Shown: positions 28,084-36,984 of the stretch, piece by piece | Layout: every line of letters starts with the position of its first letter | Numbering within the stretch: the first letter of the stretch is position 1 | From: an uncultured Candidatus Competibacteraceae bacterium | Lineage (GTDB): Bacteria; Pseudomonadota; Gammaproteobacteria; Competibacterales; Competibacteraceae | Reading direction: 5' to 3' | Length of the DNA: 64,000 bases | NCBI GenBank assembly: GCA_903879705.1 | Contig: CAIRMO010000077.1 | Location: forward strand, 18,688 to 82,687 | Position numbers and translations under genes: made by a program | Notes under the pieces: generated by a model | The model's input: the letters and a program-made list of their open reading frames with translations, nothing else | Told to the model about the DNA's origin: nothing | The model's database searches: none

Positions 28084-30780
28084 TCAGCAAGGTACTGCCG
28101 CCGCTTTGCGGGCATACCACTGCCAAGTAATAAACAGGCAACTCAGGTAGAACAGGCTGAAGAAGATCAACGCGCCTTGCGGGCCGCCGCTCAAGTCAAA
28201 AGATGCGCCGTAAGCAATCGGAATGAAGAACCCGCCAAATGCGGCTACCGCTGAACTGAAACCGAGCGTTGCCGCTGCTTCGGTCACACCGTCGCGCCGG
28301 GCCTGCACCAAGGCGGCTTCGCCCTGACCCGCCGCTTGCTGTTCACGCAGGCTACGGAAAATAGTCGGAATCATGCGAAAGGTGGAGCCGTTGCCGAGGC
28401 CCGCCGCTAAAAACAGGATCAAAAACATCAGCACGAAGCCGACGACGCTGCCGCTGTCGGCCACTCCTGGCATTGGCAAAAACGGGATCGCTGCTAATGG
28501 CGCTGCGGCCATAACCGCAAAGCTCCAAAAGGTAATTCTCGCCCCGCCATTCCGATCAGCCAGCCAACCGCCAATGGGTCGCACCAGCGCCGCCAGTAAC
28601 GGGCCAATAAAGGCGAATTTAAAGGCGTCCACTGTCGGAAATTCAGTATTAACCAGCATCGGGAAACTGGCTGCCAAACCAATGAACGAGCCGAAAGTGC
28701 CGGTATACAGCCAGCTCATCAGCCATTGATGCTTGTGCCTGAAGATCGCAGTTTGATCGGCGAATCCGGCTTTTACCGTGGCGATATTATCCATGCCGAA
28801 CCAGGCGGCGACGGCAGCGGTGACTATGAAGGGTACCCAGATAAACCCGGCGTTTTGTAGCCAGATACGGGTGTCAGAACCATCATTCAGGGTTTGCGCT
28901 TGGCCGCCGAGAATCAGCAACGCTCCGCCATAAACCGCAATCGGCGTGATCAATTGCGCGAGTCCGACGCCCAAATTGCCGACCCCGGCGTTCAGCCCCA
29001 GCGCGGTGCCTTGTAGCCGTTGCGGGTAGAAGAAGCTGATATTAGCCATGCTGGAGGAGAAGTTGCCCGCGCCGAGTCCGCATAACAGGGCAATGACGAC
29101 AAATACCGGATAGTTGGTGTTGATGTCTTGCACTGCAACACCGATCCATAGCGTCGGCAGTAACAACAGCGCGGTGCTAAATACCGTCCAGTTGCGCCCG
29201 CCAAAGATCGGCACCACAAAAGAATACAGCACTCGAAACAGCGCCCCCGACAAGCCGGGCAGCGCCGCCAGCCAGAACAACTGGTTCGGGGTGAACTTGA
29301 AACCGACCAGCGGCAACTTGACTACGATCACGCTCCACACCACCCACACCGCGAAGGCCAGCAGCAGGGCGGGCATCGACAGCCACAAGTTGCGGTTGGC
29401 AATGGCGCGACCGGTCTGCTCCCAGAAGCCTTGATCGTCGGGTCGCCAGTCGATCAGTAAATGCCGGCGCGGGCGGAGATGCTCGATCAGTTCCGCCTGT
29501 TCCAGTTCGGCGCGGGCCGCGGCGTGTTTGTCGAGAATGGCTTCGCGCTCGTTATTTTCGGCCACCCAAGTCCAGATCATAGTGACCACCACCAGCAGGA
29601 ACATCAGCATGAAACAACTGCTGCGAACCCCGACGGCATCAGCCACGACCCCGAACATGATCGGCAACACGAAGCCGCCCAGTCCACCGATCAAGCCGAC
29701 GATGCCGCCCACCACGCCCATTTGCCCCGGAAAGTGATCGGCCAGACTGCGATAAACACTAGCCTTACCAAAGCCCTGCGCCAGTCCGATCACGAAGACC
29801 AGAATGGTAAACAGCACGATGCCGAGGCCGAGATTGACCGCAATATCGCCCTTGATGCCGTGAATGACCAAGGTGGTCGGTGGATAACTGAGCAGGAACA
29901 GGCCCACCAAACTGACCCACAGTACCCACCAGGTTACGGTATTGCCGCCCCATTTGTCCGAGGCCCAGCCGCCAAGCGCACGGATTGCCCCAGAGGGGAG
30001 ATCGAAGAAGATGGTCAGAAAGGCAGCGGTCGCCAGTGGCAGACCGTATTCGCCGACATAGTATTTGGGCAACCACAGCGCCAGCGCCACAAACCCGCCG
30101 AACACGAAGGCATAAGCCAGACCGAAGCGCCAGACCCGGGCGTCGAGCAGGGGCATAAGCTGCTGACCGAGGGTAGGCTGGGGCCGGTTCGCCGCCATGC
30201 CTTTCTCATGCAGCGGGTCGGGATAGGTGAAGAACCAGAACAGCACCGCCATCACCACCAGTGCCACGGCATAAATCTTTGGCACCATCTGCCACGCGCC
30301 AAACGCACCAATAATCAGCGGGGCGATGAACTTGGTCAGCGAGGAACCCGCGTTGCCTGCGCCGAAAATGCCCATCGCGGTGCCTTGCCGTTCCTTGCTG
30401 AACCACGCCGAGGTATAGGCAATGCCGACCGCAAACGAACCGCCGGCCAGCCCAATGAACAAGCCCAAGGTCAGGTAATGCCAGTATTCGGTGGCATAGG
30501 ACAGCAGCCAGGTGGGGATTGCCACCAGCAGCATTTGCAGGAAAAACACGATTCGTCCGCCGTAGCGGTCAGTCAGAATGCCCAGCGGTAGCCGCACCAG
30601 CGATCCAGTCAAAATCGGCGTTGCCACCAGCAGGCCAAATTCGGTTTCATTAAGATTCAGTTCTGCTTTGATTTTGATACCGATGACTGAAAACATGACC
30701 CACACGGCAAAATTCACCGCGAAGGCCATCGTACTCATGGTCAGGACCGAAACTTGTTTTTTCTGAAACGTCATAGCCAT
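28084..30780 (-). CDS. narK: NarK1-NarK2 fusion nitrate/nitrite transporter
   Basis: A protein of about 898 aa with two complete MFS transporters. The first (about 1-420) is NarK1-like. A hydrophilic linker of about 50 residues (NNEREAILDKHAAARAEL...) precedes the NarK2-like half, which starts near DWRPDDQGFWEQTGRAIANR and contains GLGAGNFSSSMANISFF. Such fusions (as in Paracoccus) combine proton/nitrate symport and nitrate/nitrite exchange. I take the ATG at 30778-30780 (MAMTFQKKQ); a TTG 69 nt upstream would add non-family residues, and an ATG two codons later is also possible. It is the first gene of the nar operon. Confidence 0.9.
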   Translation of the reverse strand: MAMTFQKKQVSVLTMSTMAFAVNFAVWVMFSVIGIKIKAELNLNETEFGLLVATPILTGSLVRLPLGILTDRYGGRIVFFLQMLLVAIPTWLLSYATEYWHYLTLGLFIGLAGGSFAVGIAYTSAWFSKERQGTAMGIFGAGNAGSSLTKFIAPLIIGAFGAWQMVPKIYAVALVVMAVLFWFFTYPDPLHEKGMAANRPQPTLGQQLMPLLDARVWRFGLAYAFVFGGFVALALWLPKYYVGEYGLPLATAAFLTIFFDLPSGAIRALGGWASDKWGGNTVTWWVLWVSLVGLFLLSYPPTTLVIHGIKGDIAVNLGLGIVLFTILVFVIGLAQGFGKASVYRSLADHFPGQMGVVGGIVGLIGGLGGFVLPIMFGVVADAVGVRSSCFMLMFLLVVVTMIWTWVAENNEREAILDKHAAARAELEQAELIEHLRPRRHLLIDWRPDDQGFWEQTGRAIANRNLWLSMPALLLAFAVWVVWSVIVVKLPLVGFKFTPNQLFWLAALPGLSGALFRVLYSFVVPIFGGRNWTVFSTALLLLPTLWIGVAVQDINTNYPVFVVIALLCGLGAGNFSSSMANISFFYPQRLQGTALGLNAGVGNLGVGLAQLITPIAVYGGALLILGGQAQTLNDGSDTRIWLQNAGFIWVPFIVTAAVAAWFGMDNIATVKAGFADQTAIFRHKHQWLMSWLYTGTFGSFIGLAASFPMLVNTEFPTVDAFKFAFIGPLLAALVRPIGGWLADRNGGARITFWSFAVMAAAPLAAIPFLPMPGVADSGSVVGFVLMFLILFLAAGLGNGSTFRMIPTIFRSLREQQAAGQGEAALVQARRDGVTEAAATLGFSSAVAAFGGFFIPIAYGASFDLSGGPQGALIFFSLFYLSCLFITWQWYARKAAAVPC

Positions 30781-30956
30781 CCCGGTAAACCGCCAGTTGG
30801 GCGGGAAGTAACGCCTGTGGAGAGGAAGGCACTGGCTAGGATTTAACAACCCTGGTGAAACCGGCCTCGTTGAAGCAGGAGGTCAGCCATAAAATAAAAC
30901 GCTATGGTTTATGCAACGGTAGGTTCCTAAGAACGGCGGAGATGGTAGAATAAATG

Positions 30957-30970
30957 ATGACCAAAATCAA
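30957..30970 (-). promoter_or_regulatory. Possible FNR/Anr box upstream of the nar operon
   Basis: ATGAC-CAAA-ATCAA matches the FNR consensus TTGAT-N4-ATCAA at eight of ten positions. It lies in the 340-nt divergent region, about 180 nt upstream of the narK1K2 start, so a long leader would be needed. Anaerobic control by FNR/Anr is usual for nar operons, but I can only offer this as a candidate. Confidence 0.35.
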
Positions 30971-31120
30971 CCCGTTTTTCAGCAGTTGCCAACCCTTACA
31001 CAAGGTTGCACCGTGAATATGATGCGATGAAACACGTTAAATCACTAGATTATTTTCAATAGCTGCTGACCGCACCATGACCGAATTGATGACCTGATCG
31101 AAAAATATAGGGTGACCAAC

Positions 31121-31711
31121 ATGATCGACTGCCCAAGCGCCATCACCGGCGTCATTCTAGCCGGGGGACGGGCGGAACGAATGGGCGGACAAGATAAAGG
31201 ACTCTTGCCGCTGGCCGGTGAGCCGTTGATCGCGCACAGCATTCGCCGGTTGCAACCGCAGGTAGCGGAACTGCTGATCAGCGCCAATCGCAATCTGGCG
31301 ATTTACCGGACCTTCGGCTGTCGGGTGATCAGTGACGGTTCGGAGCCCCGGTTCCGGGGACCGTTGGCCGGGATATTGGCGGCATTGTCGGCGGCAAAGA
31401 CGCCTTATCTACTGACTGCGCCGTGTGATTCACCGTGGTTGCCGCCCGATTATGCAGCGCGGATGGCAGCAGTGCTGACCCGCGAGGGCGCATTGATCAG
31501 CGTGGCGGTTCACGAGGAGAGTTGGCAGCCGGTATTTGCGCTATTGCCGATTACCTTGCGGGACGATCTGACGGAATGGCTGGCGACCGATCAGCGCGGG
31601 GTCGGACGCTGGTTGCAACGGTTTCAGCCGGCGCGGGTGAAGTTCGCCGACGGGCCGGCCTTGTTCCGCAACCTTAATACGCCGCAAGATTGGGCGGAAT
31701 GGGCATCCTGA
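31121..31711 (+). CDS. mobA: Molybdenum cofactor guanylyltransferase MobA
   Basis: A 196-aa enzyme that joins GMP to molybdenum-molybdopterin to make the guanine dinucleotide cofactor used by NarG. The GTP-binding signature LAGGRAERMGGQDKGLLPL is at the N-terminus. SDGSEPRFRGPLAGI, TAPCDSPWLP and the C-terminal NLNTPQDW are family motifs. The ATG at 31121 has AGGGTGA just upstream; a GTG at 31112 would add three residues. It is transcribed divergently from the nar operon, which contains moaA, so two cofactor genes flank the reductase genes. Confidence 0.93.
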   Translation: MIDCPSAITGVILAGGRAERMGGQDKGLLPLAGEPLIAHSIRRLQPQVAELLISANRNLAIYRTFGCRVISDGSEPRFRGPLAGILAALSAAKTPYLLTAPCDSPWLPPDYAARMAAVLTREGALISVAVHEESWQPVFALLPITLRDDLTEWLATDQRGVGRWLQRFQPARVKFADGPALFRNLNTPQDWAEWAS

Positions 31712-31742
31712 CTTGTTGCCAAGGTGGTTCAACTCGGTCGGG

Positions 31743-32783
31743 TTAAACCGTATTTTTGCGCGGATCGAACGCATCGCGCACGGCCTCGCCCACAAATACC
31801 AGCAAGCTCAGCATCAGCGCCGTCAGCATGAAGCCGGAGACGCCCAGCCACGGCGCTTGCAGGTTATCCTTGCCTTGGCGCAGCAGATCGCCCAGGGAAG
31901 CGGAACCCGGCGGCAGGCCCAAACCGAGAAAATCCAGCGCAGTCAGCGCCACAATAGAACCGGACAGAATAAACGGCATGAAGGTCAGGGTTGCCACCAT
32001 CGCATTCGGCAGGACATGCTTGAAGATGATCCGGCCATCGGACAAGCCCAGGGCGCGGGCAGCGCGGACGTAATCAAAGTTGCGGGCGCGGAGAAATTCG
32101 GCCCGTACTACGCCCACCAGTGAAGTCCAGCCAAACAGCATCAGGATCAGCAATAAAGTCCAGAATCCTGGCGCGACTACGCTGGAGACGATGATCAGAA
32201 TGAACAGTTGCGGCAGCCCGCCCCAGATTTCCAGAAAGCGCTGAAAGATTAAGTCCAGCCGCCCGCCGAAATAGCCCTGCACCGCCCCTGCCGCTACCCC
32301 GACAATCGAAGAAGTCAGGGTTAGCAGCAGGCCGAACAACACCGAAATCCGCAAACCATAAATCAGGCGGGCCATGACATCGCGGCCCTGGTCATCGGTA
32401 CCTAGCCAGTTGTCGGCGGAAGGCGGGGCCGGCGCGGGAACCGGCAATTGATAATTAACCGTGTCATAGCGAAAGCGGATCGGCGGCCATAGCATCCAGC
32501 CGTGTTCGTGAATCAGTTGCGCTAGATAGGGATCGCGGTAATTGGCTTCGCTGGGAAAGACGCCGTCGAAGTCGGTTTCCGCATAATCCTTGAAGACCGG
32601 GTAATAAAATGAGTCGCGGTAATGAATCAGCAGAGGCCGATCATTGGCGATGAATTCGGCGCCCAGGCTCAGTCCGAATAGCAGCAGGAATAGCCACAGC
32701 GACCAATAGCCGCGTTGGTTGGCGCGGAATTGCATTAATCGGCGCTGGGTCAGCGGATTAAGATGAATCAGAAGTGGTTTCAT
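31743..32783 (-). CDS. yejE: YejE-type ABC transporter permease (peptide/microcin C), orphan
   Basis: A 346-aa inner-membrane permease of the oligopeptide/microcin C family. The long N-terminal periplasmic segment (YRDSFYYPVFKDYAETDFDG...PSADNWLGTDDQGRD) is specific to YejE. The permease domain carries the EAA loop EFLRARNFDYVRAARALGLSDG, which contacts the ATPase. The partner genes usually beside it (yejA binding protein, yejB permease, yejF ATPase) are absent: mobA converges on one side and alaA diverges on the other. Either the partners are elsewhere or this is a stranded gene. Confidence 0.88.
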   Translation of the reverse strand: MKPLLIHLNPLTQRRLMQFRANQRGYWSLWLFLLLFGLSLGAEFIANDRPLLIHYRDSFYYPVFKDYAETDFDGVFPSEANYRDPYLAQLIHEHGWMLWPPIRFRYDTVNYQLPVPAPAPPSADNWLGTDDQGRDVMARLIYGLRISVLFGLLLTLTSSIVGVAAGAVQGYFGGRLDLIFQRFLEIWGGLPQLFILIIVSSVVAPGFWTLLLILMLFGWTSLVGVVRAEFLRARNFDYVRAARALGLSDGRIIFKHVLPNAMVATLTFMPFILSGSIVALTALDFLGLGLPPGSASLGDLLRQGKDNLQAPWLGVSGFMLTALMLSLLVFVGEAVRDAFDPRKNTV

Positions 32784-33017
32784 GGTGGCGTTGTTTACCG
32801 TTGTTTATCAGATAGTATAATAATGAAACACAAATAAACGTATTTTATAGTATGTCAAATAAACTCGTACCCTGTTGAAGATCGATGCTATTGGAAACGC
32901 CGGGCTGGTGAAATAGCATCGGACACCGCGACGACGGACCAGCGCGGCGCAAAACCCAATACCGGTTTTTTTAGGTACAATTCCGGTCCGATTCCCGCCA
33001 TTCAAAAGGACCCCCCG

Positions 33018-34244
33018 ATGCAACCCGTTTTGAAATCCGCCAAGCTGGCCAACGTCTGTTATGACATTCGCGGCCCGGTACTGGCGCGCGCCAAACAGAT
33101 GGAAGACGAAGGACAGCGTATCACCAAGCTCAATCTCGGCAACCCGGCCCCCTTCGGTTTCCTCGCCCCGGACGAGCTGGTGCAAGACGTGATCCGCAAC
33201 CTGCCGGACGCCTCCGGCTACTGTGATTCCAAAGGGCTGTTCGCGGCGCGCAAGGCGGTGATGCATTACACCCAGCAGAAGCAGATTCGCGGCATCCACG
33301 TTGAGGATATTTACATCGGCAATGGCGTATCCGAATTGATTGTGATGGCGCTGCAAGCCCTGTTGAACAATGGCGACGAAGTGTTGATTCCGGCCCCCGA
33401 CTATCCCTTGTGGACAGCGGCAGTCAGCCTGTCCGGCGGGATACCGCGCCATTATCTCTGCGACGAACAAGCCGGCTGGCTGCCGGATGTGGACGACCTG
33501 CGCGGCAAGATCACGCCTAACACCCGGGCGCTGGTGATCATCAATCCCAATAACCCGACCGGCGCGTTGTATCCGGTGGAGCTGCTACGGGAGCTGGTCG
33601 AAATCGCCCGTCAGCATCAACTCATTATTTACGCTGACGAGATCTACGACAAAGTGCTTTACGACGGGAACCGGCATACTTCAATTGCCGCGTTGACCGA
33701 AGACGTGTTGTGTCTGACGTTCAACGGCCTGTCGAAAAACTACCGGGCCTGCGGCTACCGGGCGGGCTGGATGATCGTATCCGGCGAGCAGAGCCATGCC
33801 CAGGACTATATCGAGGGCCTGAACATTCTTTCCTCGATGCGGTTATGCGCCAATGTTCCGGCTCAGTACGCGATCCAGACCGCTTTGGGCGGCTACCAGA
33901 GCATCGACGATCTGGTGCTGCCCACCGGCCGGTTGGGCAAACAGCGCGATGTGGCGTTCGAGTTGCTCACCGCGTTACCCGGCGTCAGTTGCGTCAAACC
34001 CCAGGCTGCGCTGTATCTTTTTCCCCGGCTCGATCTGCGTCGCTACCCGATCGCTGATGACCAGCAGTTTGTTCTGGATTTGCTGCTGGAGGAGAAAGTG
34101 CTGCTGGTGCAGGGCAGTGGTTTCAACTGGCCGCATCCCGATCACCTGCGGATTGTGTTTCTGCCCCACGAAGATGATCTGATCGATGCTATCGGGCGCT
34201 TCGGGCGCTTTCTGGAGCGGTATCACGCCCGTCATGCGTTGTGA
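33018..34244 (+). CDS. alaA: Alanine transaminase AlaA
   Basis: A 408-aa fold-type I PLP aminotransferase close in sequence to E. coli AlaA (YfbQ). Features are NPAPFGF near the start, the PNNPTGALYP motif, YADEIYDKVLYDG, and the PLP lysine in GLSKNYRACGYRAGW (about residue 240). The C-terminal LRIVFLP binds the substrate carboxylate. It transfers the amino group from glutamate to pyruvate to make alanine. The ATG follows AAAAGGACC. It is apparently monocistronic, in the 234-nt gap downstream of the yejE start. Confidence 0.93.
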   Translation: MQPVLKSAKLANVCYDIRGPVLARAKQMEDEGQRITKLNLGNPAPFGFLAPDELVQDVIRNLPDASGYCDSKGLFAARKAVMHYTQQKQIRGIHVEDIYIGNGVSELIVMALQALLNNGDEVLIPAPDYPLWTAAVSLSGGIPRHYLCDEQAGWLPDVDDLRGKITPNTRALVIINPNNPTGALYPVELLRELVEIARQHQLIIYADEIYDKVLYDGNRHTSIAALTEDVLCLTFNGLSKNYRACGYRAGWMIVSGEQSHAQDYIEGLNILSSMRLCANVPAQYAIQTALGGYQSIDDLVLPTGRLGKQRDVAFELLTALPGVSCVKPQAALYLFPRLDLRRYPIADDQQFVLDLLLEEKVLLVQGSGFNWPHPDHLRIVFLPHEDDLIDAIGRFGRFLERYHARHAL

Positions 34245-34256
34245 GGATTCAACGGC

Positions 34257-34835
34257 TTACTGCTTGAGCGTCCGCCCGAGCTGATAAAACTCATCGTTCG
34301 GGCGCAGGCTGATCAGATTGGCCATCCGGTTGGACAGGGCGAAAAACGCAGCAACAGCTCCGATGTCCCAGATATCCTCGTCAGTAAAGCCGTGATCACG
34401 CAGAGCAGCAAAGTCGGCATCGGCAATAACGTGGGCTTCACTGGCGACTTTCAGCGCAAAATCCAGCATGGCTTTTTGACGCGGGGTCAAATCGGCCTTG
34501 CGGTAGTTGACGGCAACCTGGTCGGCAATCCGGTGATCCTTGGCGCGAATCCGCAAGATCGCGCCGTGGGCGACTACGCAATACTGACATTGATTGGCGT
34601 TCGAGGTCGCTACCACGATCATTTCCCGTTCGGCCTTGGTCAAGCCGCTGTCCTTTTCCATCAAGGCATCGTGATAGGCGAAAAATGCCCGGAATTCGTC
34701 GGGCCGGTGGGCCAGTGCGGCAAAAACATTGGGAATGAAGCCGGATTTTTCCTGCACCGCCAAAATGCGGGTGCGGAGGTCTTCGGGCAGGTCGTCGAGA
34801 CTGGGAACGGGATAACGGCTGATGGGGGCGGTCAT
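34257..34835 (-). CDS. AhpD-like peroxidase-related protein
   Basis: A 192-aa protein of the carboxymuconolactone decarboxylase/AhpD family. It is of the uncharacterised peroxidase-related type that starts ISRYPVPSLDDLPEDLRTRI. The reactive CxxC is in NANQCQYCVVAHGAILR, followed by the conserved proton-relay His. It would reduce peroxides with electrons from a thiol partner, though activity of this subfamily is not proven. The end of the gene is 12 nt from the end of alaA, which converges on it. Confidence 0.85.
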   Translation of the reverse strand: MTAPISRYPVPSLDDLPEDLRTRILAVQEKSGFIPNVFAALAHRPDEFRAFFAYHDALMEKDSGLTKAEREMIVVATSNANQCQYCVVAHGAILRIRAKDHRIADQVAVNYRKADLTPRQKAMLDFALKVASEAHVIADADFAALRDHGFTDEDIWDIGAVAAFFALSNRMANLISLRPNDEFYQLGRTLKQ

Positions 34836-34896
34836 GCTGGATTCCGGTGGGGTTGAATGGCTGAACCCATCATACCGGCAAAAACTGGCGTTTTTA

Positions 34897-35279
34897 CTAA
34901 TACCGCGCGAGAGGTTCGATGCGGAAAACCTGATCGATTTCCACCTGGTCAGTGCGTTCGATGTACCGCACCATTCAGAACTTACCGTCGTCGTGCCGGG
35001 TGAGCATCATCGGCGCACCGTAGACCTTGTGTTCGGCCAGCAATACGCCGTCGCATCGGGTTCGCTGTCGGACAGCACAATGTCCAGTGACCACGGTTTG
35101 CAAGGTTCATTCTTGGCGTTGTGGGGATCGTCGGGGCGGGCGAACACCTCGGCAATCAAACCAGCCATGAGCGTTTTACCCGCTCCGGTTGGAGCTTCCA
35201 GCAGCACACACCCATTAGAAAGCGCTGGCGGTGCGGCGGCTATGGTCGTCGGTCGCAAACTGAAGCGGGCCTTCGGCAT
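34897..35279 (-). pseudogene. Helicase fragments (degraded)
   Basis: On the minus strand a 90-codon frame has GCVLLEAPTGAGKTLMAGL, the Walker A (motif I) of a superfamily 2 helicase, at 35215 or so. Further along, frameshifted stretches read LAEHKVYGAPMMLTRHDDG (about 35000-35050) and RTDQVEIDQVFRIEPLARY before a TAG at 34897, plausible as the gene's end. The central helicase motifs are missing, so this is a deleted remnant. It lies in a 900-nt stretch with no intact gene. Confidence 0.55.
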
Positions 35280-35393
35280 AGCGGAATCCGGTCAACATTC
35301 CACAATTCGGATCGGACGCCTATAGCGCAAAAAATCAAACTGCGATCTGTTATGTATCTAAAAACATGCATTTTAGGCCCTCAAGCGAAAGTC

Positions 35394-35500
35394 CTAAATC
35401 AGGATCAAGCCGGTGAGCGGTACACGAACGACCGCGGTGAAAAACGCCAGTACGAACATGTTCGCTGGGACGCGCTCGAACAGCGGATGATCGGGATATC
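35394..35500 (-). pseudogene. ClC chloride-channel fragment
   Basis: The minus strand reads HPLFERVPANMFVLAFFTAVV followed by RVPLTGLILI and a stop. This matches the FAAVVRAPLTGIVLI signature of ClC-type chloride channels and their preceding helix. Only about 35 residues are present, so it is a remnant. The rest of 34836-35749 (apart from the helicase pieces) shows no recognisable gene. Confidence 0.5.
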
Positions 35501-35749
35501 CAGCAGAGATTTTTGCATTCATTCAACCATGTTGCGTTTAACCATTCGCCGGCAGACTGGTGCTGAATTGGATCGGGTTGCGCGGGAAAGGATGAATTAT
35601 ACTGGCGGCAATAGCCCGTTCCATACTGGATTTCGCGCCGCTGCGCCGGCGCCGCCTCAATCGCTTTCAGGGCAAGACGCCGGCTGAAAGCATCTTGAAT
35701 TTTTTAAGAATGACTCCAACGATTAACCACAGCTGAGGAGTTCCGTCCC

Positions 35750-36973
35750 ATGCGAGATTCGCGCCCCATTGATAAAACCAAGCCTCGATTCGAGTTCCGG
35801 CCCAGCGCCGGAGCCTTGTTGGCGACTCTGCTAGGCATCGGCCCGATGCTGACGTTCGCCCAAACGCCGGCTGCCTCCCGTCCACCGACCGTGGTCACCG
35901 TGGTGGAGATCAAACCGGAGAATACCCCGGCCACCTTCGAGTTCACCGGCAAAACCGCCAGTTCCCAGCAGGTGGAAATCAACGCCCGGGTCGAAGGCTT
36001 TCTCGACAAAATCGCCTATACCGAAGGCAGTCTGGTCAAGACCGGCCAACTGCTGTTCCAGCTCGATCCGAAACCGTTCCAGGCCTCATTGACCAGCGCC
36101 CAGGCCAGTCTGGCCCAACAACAGGCGCTGTTGGTCAAAGCCCAGCAGACCCTGGCCCGGGTCAGACCGCTGGCCAAGCAAAACGCAGTCAGCCAGCAGG
36201 ATCTGGATAACTCCATCGCCAGCGAACTGGCCGCCGCCGCCCAAGTGCAGGCCGCCAAAGCCGCGGTTGATCAGGCGCAACTGAATCTCGGCTACACCAC
36301 GATCAAATCGCCGATCACGGGCCTGTCCAGTAGCGCCAATTACCGTGAGGGTGCGCTGATCCGGTCAACCGGCAGCGGCAGTCAGCTCACCACCGTCGTC
36401 CAGCTCGACCCGATGTGGATCAATTTTGGAGTCGGCGAAAACGAAGTACTCAAGATAGAGGCGCAGAAGGGAAAAGGCGAGTTGAAAGGCCCCGGTTTAA
36501 GCAAGATCGAGGTGGACTTGACGCTAGCTGATGGATCGAGTTACCCGCGCAAAGGCCAGATCACCTTCGTGGACCCGGTGATCAACGCGCAGACCGGCAC
36601 CTATAACATTCGCGCCGTCGTGCCGAACCCGAACAATGCGCTGAGTCCCGGCCAGTTCGTGCGGGTGCAGCTCAAAGGCGCATTCCGGCCCAACGCGATC
36701 CTGGTCCCGCAAGCCGCGGTGATGCAGGGGCCAACCGGCAAATTCGTGTTTGTGGTCGGCCCGGACAATACCGCCCAATCTAAACCGATTCAGGTCGGCG
36801 ACTGGTACGGCGACCAGTGGATCATCAATTCCGGCCTGCAAGCGGGTGATCGGGTGATAGTCAACGGCGCAGTGCGCTTGCAACCTGGCGCACCGGTGCA
36901 GATTCAGTCGGCGGTGGCGGTGCCTGAATCGGTGCCCACGAAAGTCCCCAGCGCTACCCCGCTCAAACCCTGA
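35750..36973 (+). CDS. RND efflux periplasmic adaptor (AcrA/MexA type)
   Basis: A 407-aa membrane fusion protein. A hydrophobic, signal-like N-terminus ends around ATLLGIGPMLTFAQT. Then come the biotinyl-lipoyl half-motif (VNARVEGFLDKIAYTEGSLVKTG, core EGFLDKI), a coiled-coil hairpin (SLAQQQALLVKAQQTLARV..., about 110-190), the second lipoyl half (IKSPITGLSS), a beta-barrel (VQLDPMWINFGVGE) and the C-terminal domain. It links the inner-membrane pump to the outer-membrane channel. There is no lipobox cysteine, so it is anchored or secreted differently from AcrA. It is first of three genes, 11 nt before the pump gene. Confidence 0.93.
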   Translation: MRDSRPIDKTKPRFEFRPSAGALLATLLGIGPMLTFAQTPAASRPPTVVTVVEIKPENTPATFEFTGKTASSQQVEINARVEGFLDKIAYTEGSLVKTGQLLFQLDPKPFQASLTSAQASLAQQQALLVKAQQTLARVRPLAKQNAVSQQDLDNSIASELAAAAQVQAAKAAVDQAQLNLGYTTIKSPITGLSSSANYREGALIRSTGSGSQLTTVVQLDPMWINFGVGENEVLKIEAQKGKGELKGPGLSKIEVDLTLADGSSYPRKGQITFVDPVINAQTGTYNIRAVVPNPNNALSPGQFVRVQLKGAFRPNAILVPQAAVMQGPTGKFVFVVGPDNTAQSKPIQVGDWYGDQWIINSGLQAGDRVIVNGAVRLQPGAPVQIQSAVAVPESVPTKVPSATPLKP

Positions 36974-36984
36974 GAGGACGCCCG

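Noticed and set aside
28084..30849. TTG start for the narK1K2 fusion
   Set aside because: The added 23 residues are not transporter-like; the ATG at 30780 fits the family N-terminus.
35121..35687. 188-codon plus-strand frame in the gene graveyard
   Set aside because: No recognisable motif, and the minus strand in the same stretch shows helicase and channel fragments.
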